Source: Takakia lepidozioides (Eukaryota; Streptophyta; Takakiopsida; Takakiales; Takakiaceae). From it: 64,000 nucleotides of DNA. The DNA is taken from positions 186,001 through 250,000 of the forward strand of contig CM060731.1 of assembly GCA_030704615.1 (NCBI GenBank), given 5' to 3'. Below, in pieces: positions 48,311 through 58,904 of the stretch. The number at the start of each line of letters is the position of its first letter. Position 1 is the stretch's first letter. The position numbers and the translations under genes were made by a program. The notes under the pieces are model-generated. The model did not search any database and was not told the origin of the DNA. It saw only the letters and a list, made by a program, of their open reading frames with translations.

Positions 48311-48350
48311 TCCTTGCCCTTATCAATTGCATCTTTGAATTCTTCATAAT
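48311..48350 (-). pseudogene. Exon B, 5' part, of the split RING-like gene
   Basis: An acceptor, TGGTGTACAG, precedes minus-strand codons for YEEFKDAIDKGK. The exon is cut by MULE-3 within GGGCAAGGA and resumes at 24,178. The phase (two bases, then open codons) fits the single base left over by exon A at 48,446. Confidence 0.65.
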
Positions 48351-48445
48351 CTGTACACCAAGACATTCAATGAATTAGTATTACGAAGTGTTGCAAAAAG
48401 CACAAAGAATAACAAACTTTGGGGTGCTTGAGAGAAGATATGTAC

Positions 48446-48704
48446 CTAAATACTCGATGTCTTCTTCATCATCCTCACTGCCAGTGTCCGAGCTCAGCTC
48501 CTCTGGATCAGCGGCAGAGGGTTCCACAATGTTCCACAACTTGTATCTATGTTCTTTTTTTTTTCTTCTTTCCCTCTGTAACCTCTGGAGAAACCTCAAG
48601 TGGAACCTTATGGTTCTTCATCCAACTAGGCGTAGCCGGCTCTACAACAACAATGGCATCAGGAAGCACAGGAAGCACCATCGGTGCTGCAACTCTAGGT
48701 GGAA
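48446..48704 (-). pseudogene. Exon A of the split RING-like gene, distal part
   Basis: The minus-strand frame contains VPPRVAAPMVLPVLPDAIVV and, after an A-run shift near 48,555, EHRYKLWNIVEPSAADPEEL and an acidic DTGSEDDEEDIEYL. It ends at a donor, TTTAG|GTACAT. The intron to exon B is only 95 bp (48,351-48,445). Its upstream edge is the CAGT target duplication of gypsy B; across that element the frame continues as SNSTVPPRV. Function unknown. Confidence 0.6.
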
Positions 48705-48708
48705 CAGT

Positions 48709-49150
48709 TGTTGTGCGCATACGTATCGCTACACAACTTTATCGCTGTCCAAACCACACCACACATATATGCACAATAAAGTAGTCTGCCACAATGAAAT
48801 GAAAACTAAACTCACACTGTCTGTTGACACAAAAACACGAAATACAATACAATCACTCGTTAAAATAAGAGTCGAGCCAGGGGCACCCCAAGCTATGGGG
48901 ACTCCACCCCACAACATCCTACTCTCCCTCCATAAGTACTCTCAGATGCTAAGCAGCGAGGGAGCTCGGTCGTGCAGGCTCAACTCGAGAGAGATGAGCC
49001 GCACGACTGACGAGCTCGTGAAGATAAGATGGTTCAAGTGTCAAGCTAAACTTGACACCTGACTTAACACTTGAACTAATTCCAAGTGTTAAATACAAAT
49101 AACTAGATTTATTCTAGTTAGTTTCACACTGTGTATATTTAACTTGACAG
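48709..49150 (-). repeat. 3' LTR of gypsy B
   Basis: On the minus strand it starts TGTCAAGTTAAATA and ends GCGCACAACA. It includes a TATA-like GCATATATG near its end. Immediately inside the element, 49,151-49,242 repeats the last ~85 bp of this LTR in direct orientation, next to a purine-rich AGGGGGGCG that may be the polypurine tract. Confidence 0.7.
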
Positions 49151-49492
49151 CTGTCGTGCGCATACGTATCGCTACACAACTACATTGCTGTCCAAACCAC
49201 ACCACACATATATGCACAATAAAGTAGTCTGCCACAATCGCCCCCCTAGCTGGTGGTTAGGTCCCTCTAACTCCAGATAGCTACAAGATGTAATAGCCAC
49301 AGCCGTAGTAAGTCCTCTATCACTGTCCCTATTGTACTCAAACTCTATAGACCAAGAGGCCGGGTACAAGAGCAGCCCATCGTTAGTTGCCGTCTTGCAA
49401 TCTGTGAACTTGAGCCAGGATCTCGTGTGTTGGTCTCCTAGTAGCTTAGCCTTGCATTTCTTGTTAGCCTTCCATGGTTGTATCCACTCTCA

Positions 49493-51109
49493 CTATCCAA
49501 TGCAATGCGAACATAACCAATCCCCATCAGGAACAATCTCAAGAGGTGGAGTCAAGCATCCCATATGCCAACCTCTAGAGCATTGATCACACACCAGCAT
49601 GGTGGTTGCCTCTCTAGCAGACCCACACAACATGCACCTCAAACTTGCAGGTACCACTGTCAGGTTTGGGTCAATCCTGCCATCGACATTCGGAAGGTGA
49701 CATGGCGCGCAATTACGCACATGGTCCTTCCAAGTCATGCCATCTCGACCCTCCAAGATCAAGACGCCTGAGGGCAATACCTCTCGAACCCTCAAAATAA
49801 CACGTCCTGCAGTCACATCCAGGGTCGTTGGAGCAGTTTACTGCAGATAAACACAGTCACCAGGGTGAAATCTCCGAACCCCAGGACGATAGCCCCCACC
49901 ACGTATGGTAGCATACCTCAACGTATCACGATGTTGTGCAATGGCAAGGTTCTTGAAAGCCATGGGCATGACTTTCTTAAACAACTCCGCGCGCTGACCA
50001 CATGCACGTGCCCACACGTCCGGATCGTCAAGATTGAGGACTATTTCCGCCTCCCTGCGAATAGATGTAGGCAAGTCTGGCCCTCGGCCAAAGAGAAGGA
50101 AATAAGGTGAGAACGATGCAAGTGATGCTTGCTTGCTAAACCTGTAGCCCATGGCTAACCAAGGTAACTGAAGGTCCCAATCTCCTAGGTTTCCCTTCTG
50201 CAAGCCATACTTGCACAAACCCCTCTTCACTGTCTGAACAACCCTCTCTGCCAAGCCATCGGCCTCAGGATGATCCCGAGAAGTAGTGCGGTGGTCTATC
50301 AAGGCTTTGTCACACAATGCCTGAAACTCCCCCAAGAACTCTCTCCCTCGGTCCATGAGTACCTCAGCTGGAGCACCGAATCAGCTAAGTACACGATCCA
50401 AAAATGCATACGTAGCCCCCTCACTAGCCTTATCAGGCAATGGAACCAATTTGATCCACTTGGAGAAGTGCTCCACCATCACCAACACGTACTTGTTGTG
50501 GCGCATGGTCAGTGGCAATGGCCCTGCGAAGTCTAGACTCCACCTGTAGCCCAATCCCATGATCGGAAGAGGGTGCAATTGTGGTGTAGGGGCGTTGAAT
50601 GAAGCACACACCCTGTCACACACCATGCACCTAGCCACAAATTGTTGCACCTATGTGTGCATACCACGCCACCAATACTGCCCCTGCAGTAGACTATGAG
50701 TGCATCGCACCCCAAAATGCCCCAACTCCTCATGGGCATGTCGCACTAACCGTGCCCGCTGTGTTGGGTGAGGCACAATCCTCATTCGACCATCCTCCCA
50801 CACTCGAAGCAGGTGTGTCCCCTCCCACTTGAACCTCTTGGCTCGTTGTAGGATCCGATCCCTCTCCTTGGCAGTCACAGTGGCTGCCGTGTCTCCAGTG
50901 CGGAGATAGTCCAACACAGCTGAATCCTCTTGTATATCTTTGGCGCCACCTTGCTCATTGCTGGCCTCAGGGTCCTCAGACACTCGGTCTACAGTCATCC
51001 CTGTTGTAGGTCCAACCTGGCCTTCCGCTGCCAAGATACACAGAAATACAGATGCATGCCATCCGAGCACCATCTCCTCGTCTGTCTCACCATGCCACTG
51101 AGCTCCAGT
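49493..51109 (-). pseudogene. gypsy B integrase with C-terminal PHD finger (three in-frame stops)
   Basis: Integrase inserts element cDNA. The HHCC zinc region is HAHEELGHFGVRCTH ... ARCMVCDRVC (50,600-50,740). The DDE core has SLDFAGPLPLTMRHNKYV (first Asp, about 50,510-50,570), then MDRGREFLGEF (second Asp, 50,330-50,356) and HPEADGLAERVVQTVKR (Glu, about 50,240-50,290). Downstream, 49,493-49,640 encodes RCMLCGSA ... LVCDQCSRGWHMGCLTPP ... WLCSHC: the C4-H-C3 spacing of a PHD finger, a reader of histone H3 tails, in the place where chromoviruses carry a chromodomain. Stops lie near 50,650, 50,390 and 49,840. Confidence 0.85.
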
Positions 51110-52323
51110 GTCATCCTGCTGGCTCATGCATGGATTGCGACTCAACCCATCCGCATCCTGATTGACCAAACCTGGTCGGTGCACAACCTGAAAGTCATAC
51201 TCTTGAAGTATGAGTGCCCACCGTGCAAGCTTCCCCGTAAGCTTGTCTGACTCCATCAACCACTTGAGTGGCTGGTGATCCGTGACAAGGGTGAAGAGAT
51301 TGCCGTATAGATAGCACCTGAAGTGTGCCATGGCCCACACTACAGCTAAGCACTCCCCCTCATATGAGCTATACTTAGCCTCTGCAGCGTTGTTCGAGCG
51401 GCTAGCATAAGCCACTACGAACTTTCTTCCCTCATCATCCACCTGTGTGAGCACCGCTCCAAGCCCCAGCATGCTCCAATCTGTATGCAGCTGAAAAGGA
51501 CGCCCCTTGATAGGTCGTCTTAAGATGGGCGTCGAGGTCAACCTCGCCTTGAGCTCTTGAAAAGCTCGTTCTTGCTCATGTTCCCACTGCCACTCCTGGT
51601 CCACCTTGGTCAGCTTGGTTAGAGCCTTTGCAATGGCACTAAATCCCTTGACAAACCGTCTATAATAGTTTGTCAACCCCATGAAAGCTCAAACTCGGCT
51701 CACATCCATGGGGCGTGGAATCTGTGCAATGGCCTCTACCTTAGTCTGCTGTACCTCCAATCCTCCAGGATATATCATGTGACCCAGATACTCAATCTGG
51801 TTGGGAAAAACCTGCACTTCCCCAGATGTAACTTCAATCCGTGCGCCCTCAAGCGCTCAAATACCACCTGAAGGTGTCTGTCATGCTCCTCCACCGTAGC
51901 ACTAAAGATGATGATGTCATCTATGTAGCACCGAGCAAACTCCACCCCTGCTAGAATCCTGTCCATGACTCTCTGAAACTCTATAGGAGCGTTCTTAAGC
52001 CCAAATGGTAAGAACCGCCACTGGTATAGGCAATCATTCCCGTGCTCATTGATCCCCCAGAATGCCGTCTTCTGCTTATCCGCCTCCTTGATCGGAAACT
52101 GGTGATATCCGGATTGTAAATCCAAAGTGCTAAAAACCTTGGCATGCCCAATGGCATCAAAGATCTCCTCTGGTGTTGGCATGGCATACCTATCGGACTT
52201 GGTCTGACGATTTACAGGTCGGTAATCACCGCACATACGTCTCTCCGTCCAATTGCCATAGACATCCTTCTTGGCTAGCATCACTGTGGCTGAAGCATAC
52301 TCTCCACCAAATAGCTCCACCAA
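51110..52323 (-). pseudogene. gypsy B reverse transcriptase and RNase H
   Basis: Reverse transcriptase motifs in order: MCGDYRPVNRQTKSDRYAMP, VFSTLDLQSGYHQ, FLPFGLKNAPIEFQRVMD and the catalytic CYIDDIIIFS. After a frame break near 51,770 and a TGA at 51,691-51,689 (where an Arg is usual in VRAFLGLTNYYRRF), the thumb and RNase H follow: GLTNYYRRFVKGF, PFQLHTDWSMLGLGAVLTQ, YSSYEGECLAVVWAM and VTDHQPLKWLM. The sequence is typical of plant and algal Ty3/gypsy. The protein is inactive as it stands. Confidence 0.9.
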
Positions 52324-52626
52324 ACCAGCCTCCTAGAGGTCATGAGTCCTCATCTGAATCAAGGACCTCTCCATGTCACTGCATCTATAGGGTCTCCGAA
52401 AGATTGGCGTGTCAGTGGCCAATTCAATGCGAATCTCTTGACCCTTCAGTGCTCCCAAGTCCTTCAAACTGAAGGCAAAGCAGTTCCTGTAAGCCCTCAA
52501 GAACCGCCGTATACGTCGCCTCTCTCCTCCGATTATTATAGGTCCAACATCAGGCTCCTAGTTGTCCTCCGTGACTGCAACCTTGAGTCCAGCAGACTTA
52601 GAGGTAGAAGACATGTCCCGTGGTTG

Positions 52627-54348
52627 CTATGCTGCAACCTCTTTAGCAGTGATCACTTCCTGCTCTGTCAGTGACAATGTCTCATCCTGCCCCACCATCT
52701 CATCCTTGAGGACCTCCTCAACCCGAGAAAAATCCCCAACCTCATCCATCACCGTCGCCTTGGCTGCCATCTCCCTCCGAACCTTGAGCACCTCCCATGT
52801 GTGCCATGGATGCGGCCTGCACCTCGTTATCCTCATTTGTTCGCCCCTACTTGCTGCCTGTACCATCTCGGTAGGTAGAGAGACTATCAAGGGAAGTGTA
52901 TTCCGTACTCTGCGCTGCTCAGCCATAGCCAAGCTGATAATCCAGGTCAAGCAATTGAGATCCATTGCTTGCCCCAACACCTGACGACGTGATGCCTTAG
53001 AAAGAGATGGCACCGCCATGGTACCAATGGTAAGATCCATCGTCCGCTCGCGCTCGTCAGCATTGGGTTCCACTAACTGCTGCAACTGGCTATCCCACAA
53101 GAGGACCAGGTCCACCATCCCGGAAAGCATGAGATCCTGGAAAGTTGAGCAGTGTAGGCAATGCTGCTCGTGGGTGACCCACCTTATTGACCACTGCCAA
53201 AGGTGATCGGTCATCGTGTCTCACACGCTGAGATTGTCTCCCTATGTCCAAAATGCTATCCACCGTCAGGTTTGGTGGCCGCTGCATCCCATCAAATGCA
53301 CGCTTGAGCAGTGCAGGTGGCATCAAGTTGGTCCACCATAGTCGTGGGCGATGAGCTCGTGACCCCACTGCAGCTGCATCCAGCAACACTGCAGACCCAA
53401 GCCAAGACCGCATTTGATGTACACTGGCCATCACCTTGGCCCGAGAATCACCCATCAATGGCACATTCTCCAAAATATATGCCGGAGAGTCTGTCTGCTA
53501 AAGCTGTAAATAGCGCAGGAGCCTCAATATCTCCCAAAACAGGCGTGACCTTGAGTCTTGTAACCCATTGCCATGCCTTGGCAGGGCCAACCTGCCACTA
53601 CCAAGTGAATAGGGCCAAGCCGCTCCAAATCCTGCGCCCCCAGCAAAGAGATGTCTGCTGGCAAGGCTTGCTGGTATCCACGAACTGCAGACACTGGCAA
53701 CAAATCAGGGTACTGCTGCACCAACAGAGCAACATGGCGCAGTGAAACGCATCGTATAGTCTCATCCCTCTCCACATATAGGTAACGTTGAACTCGTACA
53801 CCTGCCTGCACCACTGCAGCCAATCCAGTGCTGATCCCTCCAAACAAGTCCAGAAGACATATGCCTTCATCCGGGCATTGCCACACAAGAGGTGTGGTGT
53901 CCAATGGTGACAACTGAGGTGGTCCTGGTGCAATCACCGCACTCTCCTCCTCTCTTGATGGTACAAAGGCCTCTACCCAGGCTTGTTGCACACGTCTATC
54001 AGCAGCCTGCTGCAAATCCTTGTTCGTACCCCACAATAGAGTGTGAGCAACCATGACAGACAATTCCGCCATACCATGCATGTCATCCTGCTTTGCTGGA
54101 GGTGGCACATCATCTGCATGGGCATTGCCCTCCAACAACTCTCCAGGCCAACTAACTGCAGTTGTGAAGGCTGCTAGTGTTGGCATCTTACCCCGCTGGG
54201 TCGCAGCAACACCCCCAATGAATGTCACAGGGAGCTGTACACGACAACCATCCCCTGACTGCCATCCAGGCCTGTAGAATGCTGACTCCTCCCAAAAATC
54301 CAGGGTGAAGCCTATGGGATATAATACTGCCCCCACCAACGAGGACAT
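52627..54348 (-). pseudogene. C5 cytosine DNA methyltransferase domain within gypsy B pol
   Basis: Such enzymes transfer a methyl group from SAM to cytosine C5 in DNA. Motif I is LLDLFGGISTGLAAVVQAG (about 53,810-53,870). LYVERDE follows as motif II, and HLVVAGWPCQGMAMG carries the catalytic Pro-Cys (motif IV, about 53,555-53,600). In other frames come ILENVPLMGD (motif VI, near 53,470), HRPRLWWTNL (motif VIII, near 53,335-53,365) and RRQVLGQAMDLNCLTWII (motif X, about 52,930-52,985). The domain sits between protease and reverse transcriptase. Motifs IV, VI and VIII are in canonical, unpermuted order, most like DNMT3-type enzymes. A frameshift lies just after motif IV (near 53,570), with another after motif VIII. 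Confidence 0.87.
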
Positions 54349-54382
54349 CGTAAGAGACCGCGTCTTTCACAATGACCTTGGC

Positions 54383-54740
54383 TCACATCACTGAGCCATC
54401 TATAGGATGATCCGGCTGTAGTCTAATGGCCAACTCACGCCGTGTCATGCCCCGAGCCTGCTCTGATCCTCCTAAAGATGTCTGTATCTGGAAGGGACAA
54501 GGCTCCATATCCGCCTCCATGAGGCCCAAACCTGCAATAACGGCTCTGCCCAACATCAGTGGCTGAGCTCCCGAGTCCAACAAGACCCGCAGTGGTCGGT
54601 ACCTCTTGCCTGCCGGTCCACTCAAAGAGAAAATGCCATCCTGGTTGTCTAACAAGACAACTCCAGGTGTCACCATGGCAAGCTGCAGCTGCCAGGTTGA
54701 CGGAGCTGCCAGCTAGGCCAGCCTTTGAACGCGCCTGCAC
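54383..54740 (-). pseudogene. gypsy B aspartic protease
   Basis: PLRVLLDSGAQPLMLGRAVI (about 54,540-54,600) is a retroviral-type protease active site with D-S-G in place of D-T-G. The frame ends in a stop at 54,383, just before the methyltransferase region. No gag zinc knuckle is visible between it and the LTR, so gag may be lost in the LTR rearrangement. Confidence 0.75.
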
Positions 54741-55083
54741 GACCGAGCTCCCTCGTTGCTTAGCATCTGAGAGTACTTATGGAGGGAGAGTAGGATGTTG
54801 TGGGGTGGAGTCCCCATAGCTTGGGGTGCCCCTGGCTTGACTCTTATTTTAACGAGTGATTGTATTGTATTTCGTGTTTTTGTGTCAACAGACAGTGTGA
54901 GTTTAGTTTTCATTTCACTCGAGAGAGATGAGCCGCACGACTGACGAGCTCGTGAAGATAAGATGGTTCAAGTGTCAAGCTAAACTTGACACCTGACTTA
55001 ACACTTGAACTAATTCCAAGTGTTAAATACAAATAACTAGATTTATTCTAGTTAGTTTCACACTGTGTTTATTTAACTTGACA
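54740..55083 (-). repeat. 5' LTR of gypsy B, core inverted and end missing
   Basis: The first ~165 bp (TGTCAAG ... CTCTCGAG) match the 3' LTR in the same orientation. The next ~180 bp (54,740-54,917) match it in the opposite orientation, and the last ~90 bp of the LTR are absent. I recognise no primer-binding site inside it. Confidence 0.7.
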
Positions 55084-55087
55084 CAGT

Positions 55088-55459
55088 ACTGTTTGATTTG
55101 GGTAATGCAACAGTGGGAACCTTAGCAATCTTTGGCTCACGGAGTGCAGAACTAGCAAGTGCTCTTTTGGGTTCACCAAGGCTCTTAGAAGTTGAGAGAA
55201 TTTATGGCACTACATTAGAGTGGGTAGGCGGAGTAGAAGCCACAAAAAAAAACTCTCGGAGAAGTATTGCCAATGGGCTCTATATCAGCCAACCCTACAG
55301 CCACTCCACTGAAGGCAAGTGGTCGTACTACAGACGACGAGTCCTTTGGTGACAGCGCACACAGAGAGGGAAAAACTGGTTTTATAGCCTCTCCCTGTGG
55401 AGGTGACACTAGACACAAATTTGGGAATTGGTAAACGGGTGAAGCGCTGCTTCCTATCT
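55088..55459 (-). pseudogene. Exon E of the split RING-like gene (interrupted by gypsy B)
   Basis: The acceptor TTTGTTTGCAG precedes AGATAGGAAGC; with the G left by exon D it makes the Glu codon of EIGSSASPVYQFPNLCLV. The frame runs to a T-run near 55,243, where a one-base shift is needed to continue as VASTPPTHSNVVP, a TAA (55,204-55,202), then LGEPKRALASSALREPK and VALPKSNS. It then meets the CAGT duplication of gypsy B and continues at 48,704. The Pro/Ser-rich composition suggests a disordered region. Confidence 0.6.
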
Positions 55460-56454
55460 CTGCAAACAAAAAAAAAAAACAAATAGTTTATTGTAAATTG
55501 AAAAGAAAACAAGTATTGCAATATGAAATATGAAATTGCAGTGAGAATGGGAACAATGTACTTTTGTTGTCATCGGTAGAGCCAAGATGGCTTGAAGATC
55601 CATATTTTGTTTCACTCACATAATCTGAAATCTAGCAAAGCAACAAAGTTAGTATATGAAACATAAAACATTAGACATTTATGCTAACACTACTAGAGAC
55701 CACTAGCACTAGCACTAGCACTAGTACTAAAAACCTTATGTACAGCAAAGCCATGCACTAAGCCCTAAGCACTACACAAAGCACTAAAGCACTAAGCAAA
55801 ACACTAAGCACTAGCACTAAAAACCTTATGTACAATCTGATTTCCAGCAAAGCCATGCACTAAGCCCTAAGCACTACACAAAGCACTAAAGCACTAAGCA
55901 AAAGTACTAAGCACTAAGGGCACAACCTTCTTAAGCACAAAACAACACTAGTACTCAAGCAAAGAAAGTGAACACAAAAACTACATACTTACCTAAAGTT
56001 CAGCAAAACAAAGAATTTGGTAGACCACTACTACAATTGCCAATATTATTAGTATTGTTGTACTATTAGTACTATTGAAGCATAAAGCAATAGCAAAGCC
56101 CTTCTACCACTAAAAAGCAAACCAAATGAAAGGAAAGGTGCAAGAGAAAGCACTAAAGCAATAGAGCAAGGCCTTCTACCATTGAAAAAAAAACAAAAGC
56201 ATGCAAATGTGCAAGACAAAGCACTAAAGCAATAGCAATGACTTCTACCACTCAAAAGACAGCAAAGGTCCAAGACAAAGCACTACAGCACTAAGACAAT
56301 AGCAAGACCTACCACTCAAAACAAAGGAAGGACTCGACTCTCAACATATTTGAACAATTTTTTTCTAGCCAAATGAGAGGACAACAACCTTAGCTCCAAA
56401 GCAAAACAAAACACTCAAATTAAAGCCAAAACATGTACAGTACTTTCCACTTAC
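55460..56454 (-). other. Intron of the RING-like gene with AGCACTAA low-complexity repeat
   Basis: A GTAAGTGG donor at 56,454 and a TTTGCAG acceptor at 55,460 flank 995 bp. From about 55,690 to 56,310 it is a degenerate run of AAGCACTA, GCACTAGCACTA and CTTCTACCACT words. No open frame is supported. Confidence 0.6.
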
Positions 56455-58011
56455 CGTGTGTAGGAAATGAAGAGGACAAGACCCGAGTCTTCCGTAATTC
56501 TAACCAAGACAATCGTCGAGAGGCATCACTTGTGATAGACGCTTTGTAGGCCTTAGTAACCTCGGGAGGTACATCTCCAAGTCCCATGGACACCCACCAT
56601 CGTGGATGCATGATTGCTCGACATGACCTCAAGGCACACCGACAACTACTAAGCAAATGGGAACGAAGACAAAACGCATGGTATGTGTGACGGCAACTAG
56701 CCACCACTATATTCCTGTAATGAAAGAAATCATCACAAATAGGACATGCGATTATCACAATGAAATCGCTCGGAGCAGTGTTATGTGGCGGGTTCACTGT
56801 AGGCACTGGAATCAAACTTAAGCCCTCTTGGCCAGCATCCAAATGCTTCAGTTGAGACATCACAAAACCCAATGCCAATACTGCCAAATCAAGGCGACAT
56901 TGCGCCCGAGAGATGGCCATCTCATTCAGATCATGACTCCTCAATAGACCATTGTGCACAACCTGTTGTTGCTCCAAATGCGACTCAAAGTATGAACCCA
57001 TAACATGAGCTCGAGATTTCTCTTCATCTAAGGCTGCAACCCGGGCTGCTAGGACATCAACAGCCTCCTTGCTCGATACCACGTTAGGGTCTTGGTCTGT
57101 CTCGGGATTGAAATATTGCTGACTAGGGAGTGAGGCAACCAATCTACTCACCAAGATTCCCAATTTCTCTCGCTCAAAATGTAAGACACGTTTCTCTATA
57201 ATTAACTTTCCAGAAATCAAACTAAGGCTGTCTTGAGACTCAATAAGACAAGAACGCCTATCGGAAAGAAGAATGTCACTCTTCCCAATAGAATCCTTGA
57301 ATCCACGTCGAGCATCAATCAACTCCCAACAGTCTTGGTAGCAAACGCTATCTCGTCCTCTCTGGACATCACCTCTTCCTTGCAAATGTCAAGCATCACA
57401 GAAGAACTAGAAACTTTTGAAGGCATGGTTTCCAACACACTTTCAGCCACCTCTATCTTAACATGAATGGGATCAGGAGCAATAGGCTGTACCTCCAATG
57501 TCCCTCCATTGTGGAGATTCTCTCCAACCCTCTTCTCCTTGTTTCTGGATTTCCTCTGGATGGACTTAAACTGAGTTTTCGAAACAATAGAAGCAAATAG
57601 AGCCCAATTTACCTTCAGCCCTTTCTTCTCACCAAGGAGACCCCTTGCAAACCCCAAACCGATTTGGTTCAAAGGAATATCTCTCCTTTGATAGACTACC
57701 ATGTGGAGAGCTTCAATCTCTCGCTGCAAATTCTCCGGGGCATTTCGATACTTGTATGCCTCAAGGCTCTGAATCCCATCCTTGGAAACCTTTGTTTCCC
57801 GTACACCAAAAACGGTATCACAATCCTCAACTGAAGGGAGATGTGTAGCCTTGGTGTTCCTCGGGTCATAACCAGTTGAAGAGAGTTTCAGGTAATCCCT
57901 GAAATAGGCCAATGGTAAGGGTTTGTCTCCAAGGTTCTTGAGGAATTCTTCCTCGGGTACAAGGATCTCATCAACCTTAGACTGAATCAGCTCGCTACAA
58001 GATCCTTTCAT
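56455..58011 (-). pseudogene. RING-like zinc-finger gene, first large exon (exon D)
   Basis: The ATG at 58,011 starts MKGSCSELIQSKVDEI. The N-terminal half has no domain I recognise (PLPLAYFRDYLKLSS, NQIGLGFARGLLGEKK, VNWALFASIVSKTQFKSI). A frame change near 57,330 is followed by a helical, likely coiled-coil segment (SGKLIIEKRVLHFEREKL, AARVAALDEEKSRAH). Near the end is a RING-like cluster: CPICDDFFHYRNIVVASC, then RHTYHAFC and SSCRCALRSC (about 56,600-56,740). The last Cys pair spacing is irregular. It ends at donor ACACG|GTAAGT. RING proteins are usually ubiquitin ligases, but whether this is a host gene or itself transposon-derived is unclear. Confidence 0.65.
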
Positions 58012-58013
58012 TG

Positions 58014-58400
58014 CACTAGTACAGATTAACGTTTTTATGACTATGGATATCACTACATTTGCAGTGATAAGTGCTTCTATGACTACCTCACTCTGCAGTG
58101 ACAAACACGAAGTCAGTTCTACCATGACTACGGAGTGATAAGTGCGAAGTCATGGTCGTCACTGAGGACGTGGCGTGGGATAGTGATGTAGGGTTTGGTG
58201 ATGTAGTCATAACAAATATGACTACATGACTGAAAGTTATGACTGAGGTTACGACTACATCACTACAACATTGCGCCTACATGGAGAGGCCTCTGCATGA
58301 CATGTGGGATCCTTGGGATTTGACATGTGTAATCATCGTCTGGTGGTGCAATGGAGTAGTCATATTGGAGCAGATGTAACTGATACGTGTTGATCATGTA
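58014..58400 (+). mobile_element. Possible CACTA-like left end next to the RING-like gene start
   Basis: CACTAGTACAGATTAACG begins 3 bp upstream of the RING-like ATG. It is followed by subterminal-looking words (ATGACTA, GTAGTCAT, AGTGATAAGTGC) on both strands to about 58,300. I find no inverted partner, so the right end and target duplication are unproven. Confidence 0.4.
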
Positions 58401-58904
58401 GATTTTACAATTTATTAAATATTATTTATTTTTAGATGACTAATTTAGATATTGAACTATATTACATTAATATGAAATTTAATAAACCATACGGTGGAGC
58501 TCTCATAAGCACAACAATTGGCAAAGAGGAAAGGCCATCTATACCAAGACACAACCCCTCTGCAAGGAAAGAGAACATGCATTAATCTTCCAATGACCAA
58601 AGAATCAACCCCCAACCCTGCTGGCAATTGCAAAGAGTGGCAAAGTAAGATTCTACCATCAACCCTATTGCATAGACTGGCAGAAGCAACAATATGATAC
58701 AATATGAAAGACACAACTACAATCAAACATGCCATCCATAGAAACACGACAACACAACCTCAGAAGACATTGCACCTTCGAACGATATTGGATGTTAATA
58801 CATCAGACACTGACATGGTGTTTAAACCAGTCTGCCTATATATATTCCCAAAATATACTTCATTCTTCAAGCACGATGTTGCTAAGCACTACCACAACAA
58901 GAAA
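58401..58904. other. No gene recognised
   Basis: AT-rich near 58,410-58,480, then unremarkable sequence. I see no conserved frame, RNA gene or repeat. Confidence 0.4.

Larger units (their letters stand above)
48709..55083 (-). mobile_element. Ty3/gypsy LTR retrotransposon B with C5-methyltransferase and PHD finger
   Basis: A complete but rearranged element. Plus-strand ends are TGTTGTGCGC (48,709) and AACTTGACA (55,083), with the 4-bp duplication CAGT at 48,705-48,708 and 55,084-55,087. The minus strand encodes, in order, aspartic protease, a C5 DNA methyltransferase, reverse transcriptase, RNase H, integrase and a C-terminal PHD finger. I see no capsid or zinc-knuckle gag. It interrupts a coding exon of the RING-like gene: excision at the duplication restores an in-frame join. 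The LTRs differ from each other by an inversion (see the LTR entries). Confidence 0.88.

Noticed and set aside
48741-48978. 5S rRNA or SINE-like insertion, because the segment recurs inverted at 54,740-54,917
   Set aside because: It shows no 5S or tRNA promoter boxes, and both copies are in the LTR positions of gypsy B, so an inverted LTR core explains it.
55098-55352. Plus-strand 84-codon open frame
   Set aside because: The minus strand of the same interval is supported as an exon by splice-site phase and by the in-frame join across gypsy B.
58014-58400. A complete CACTA MITE
   Set aside because: Only the left terminal motif is present. No inverted right end or 3-bp duplication was found.
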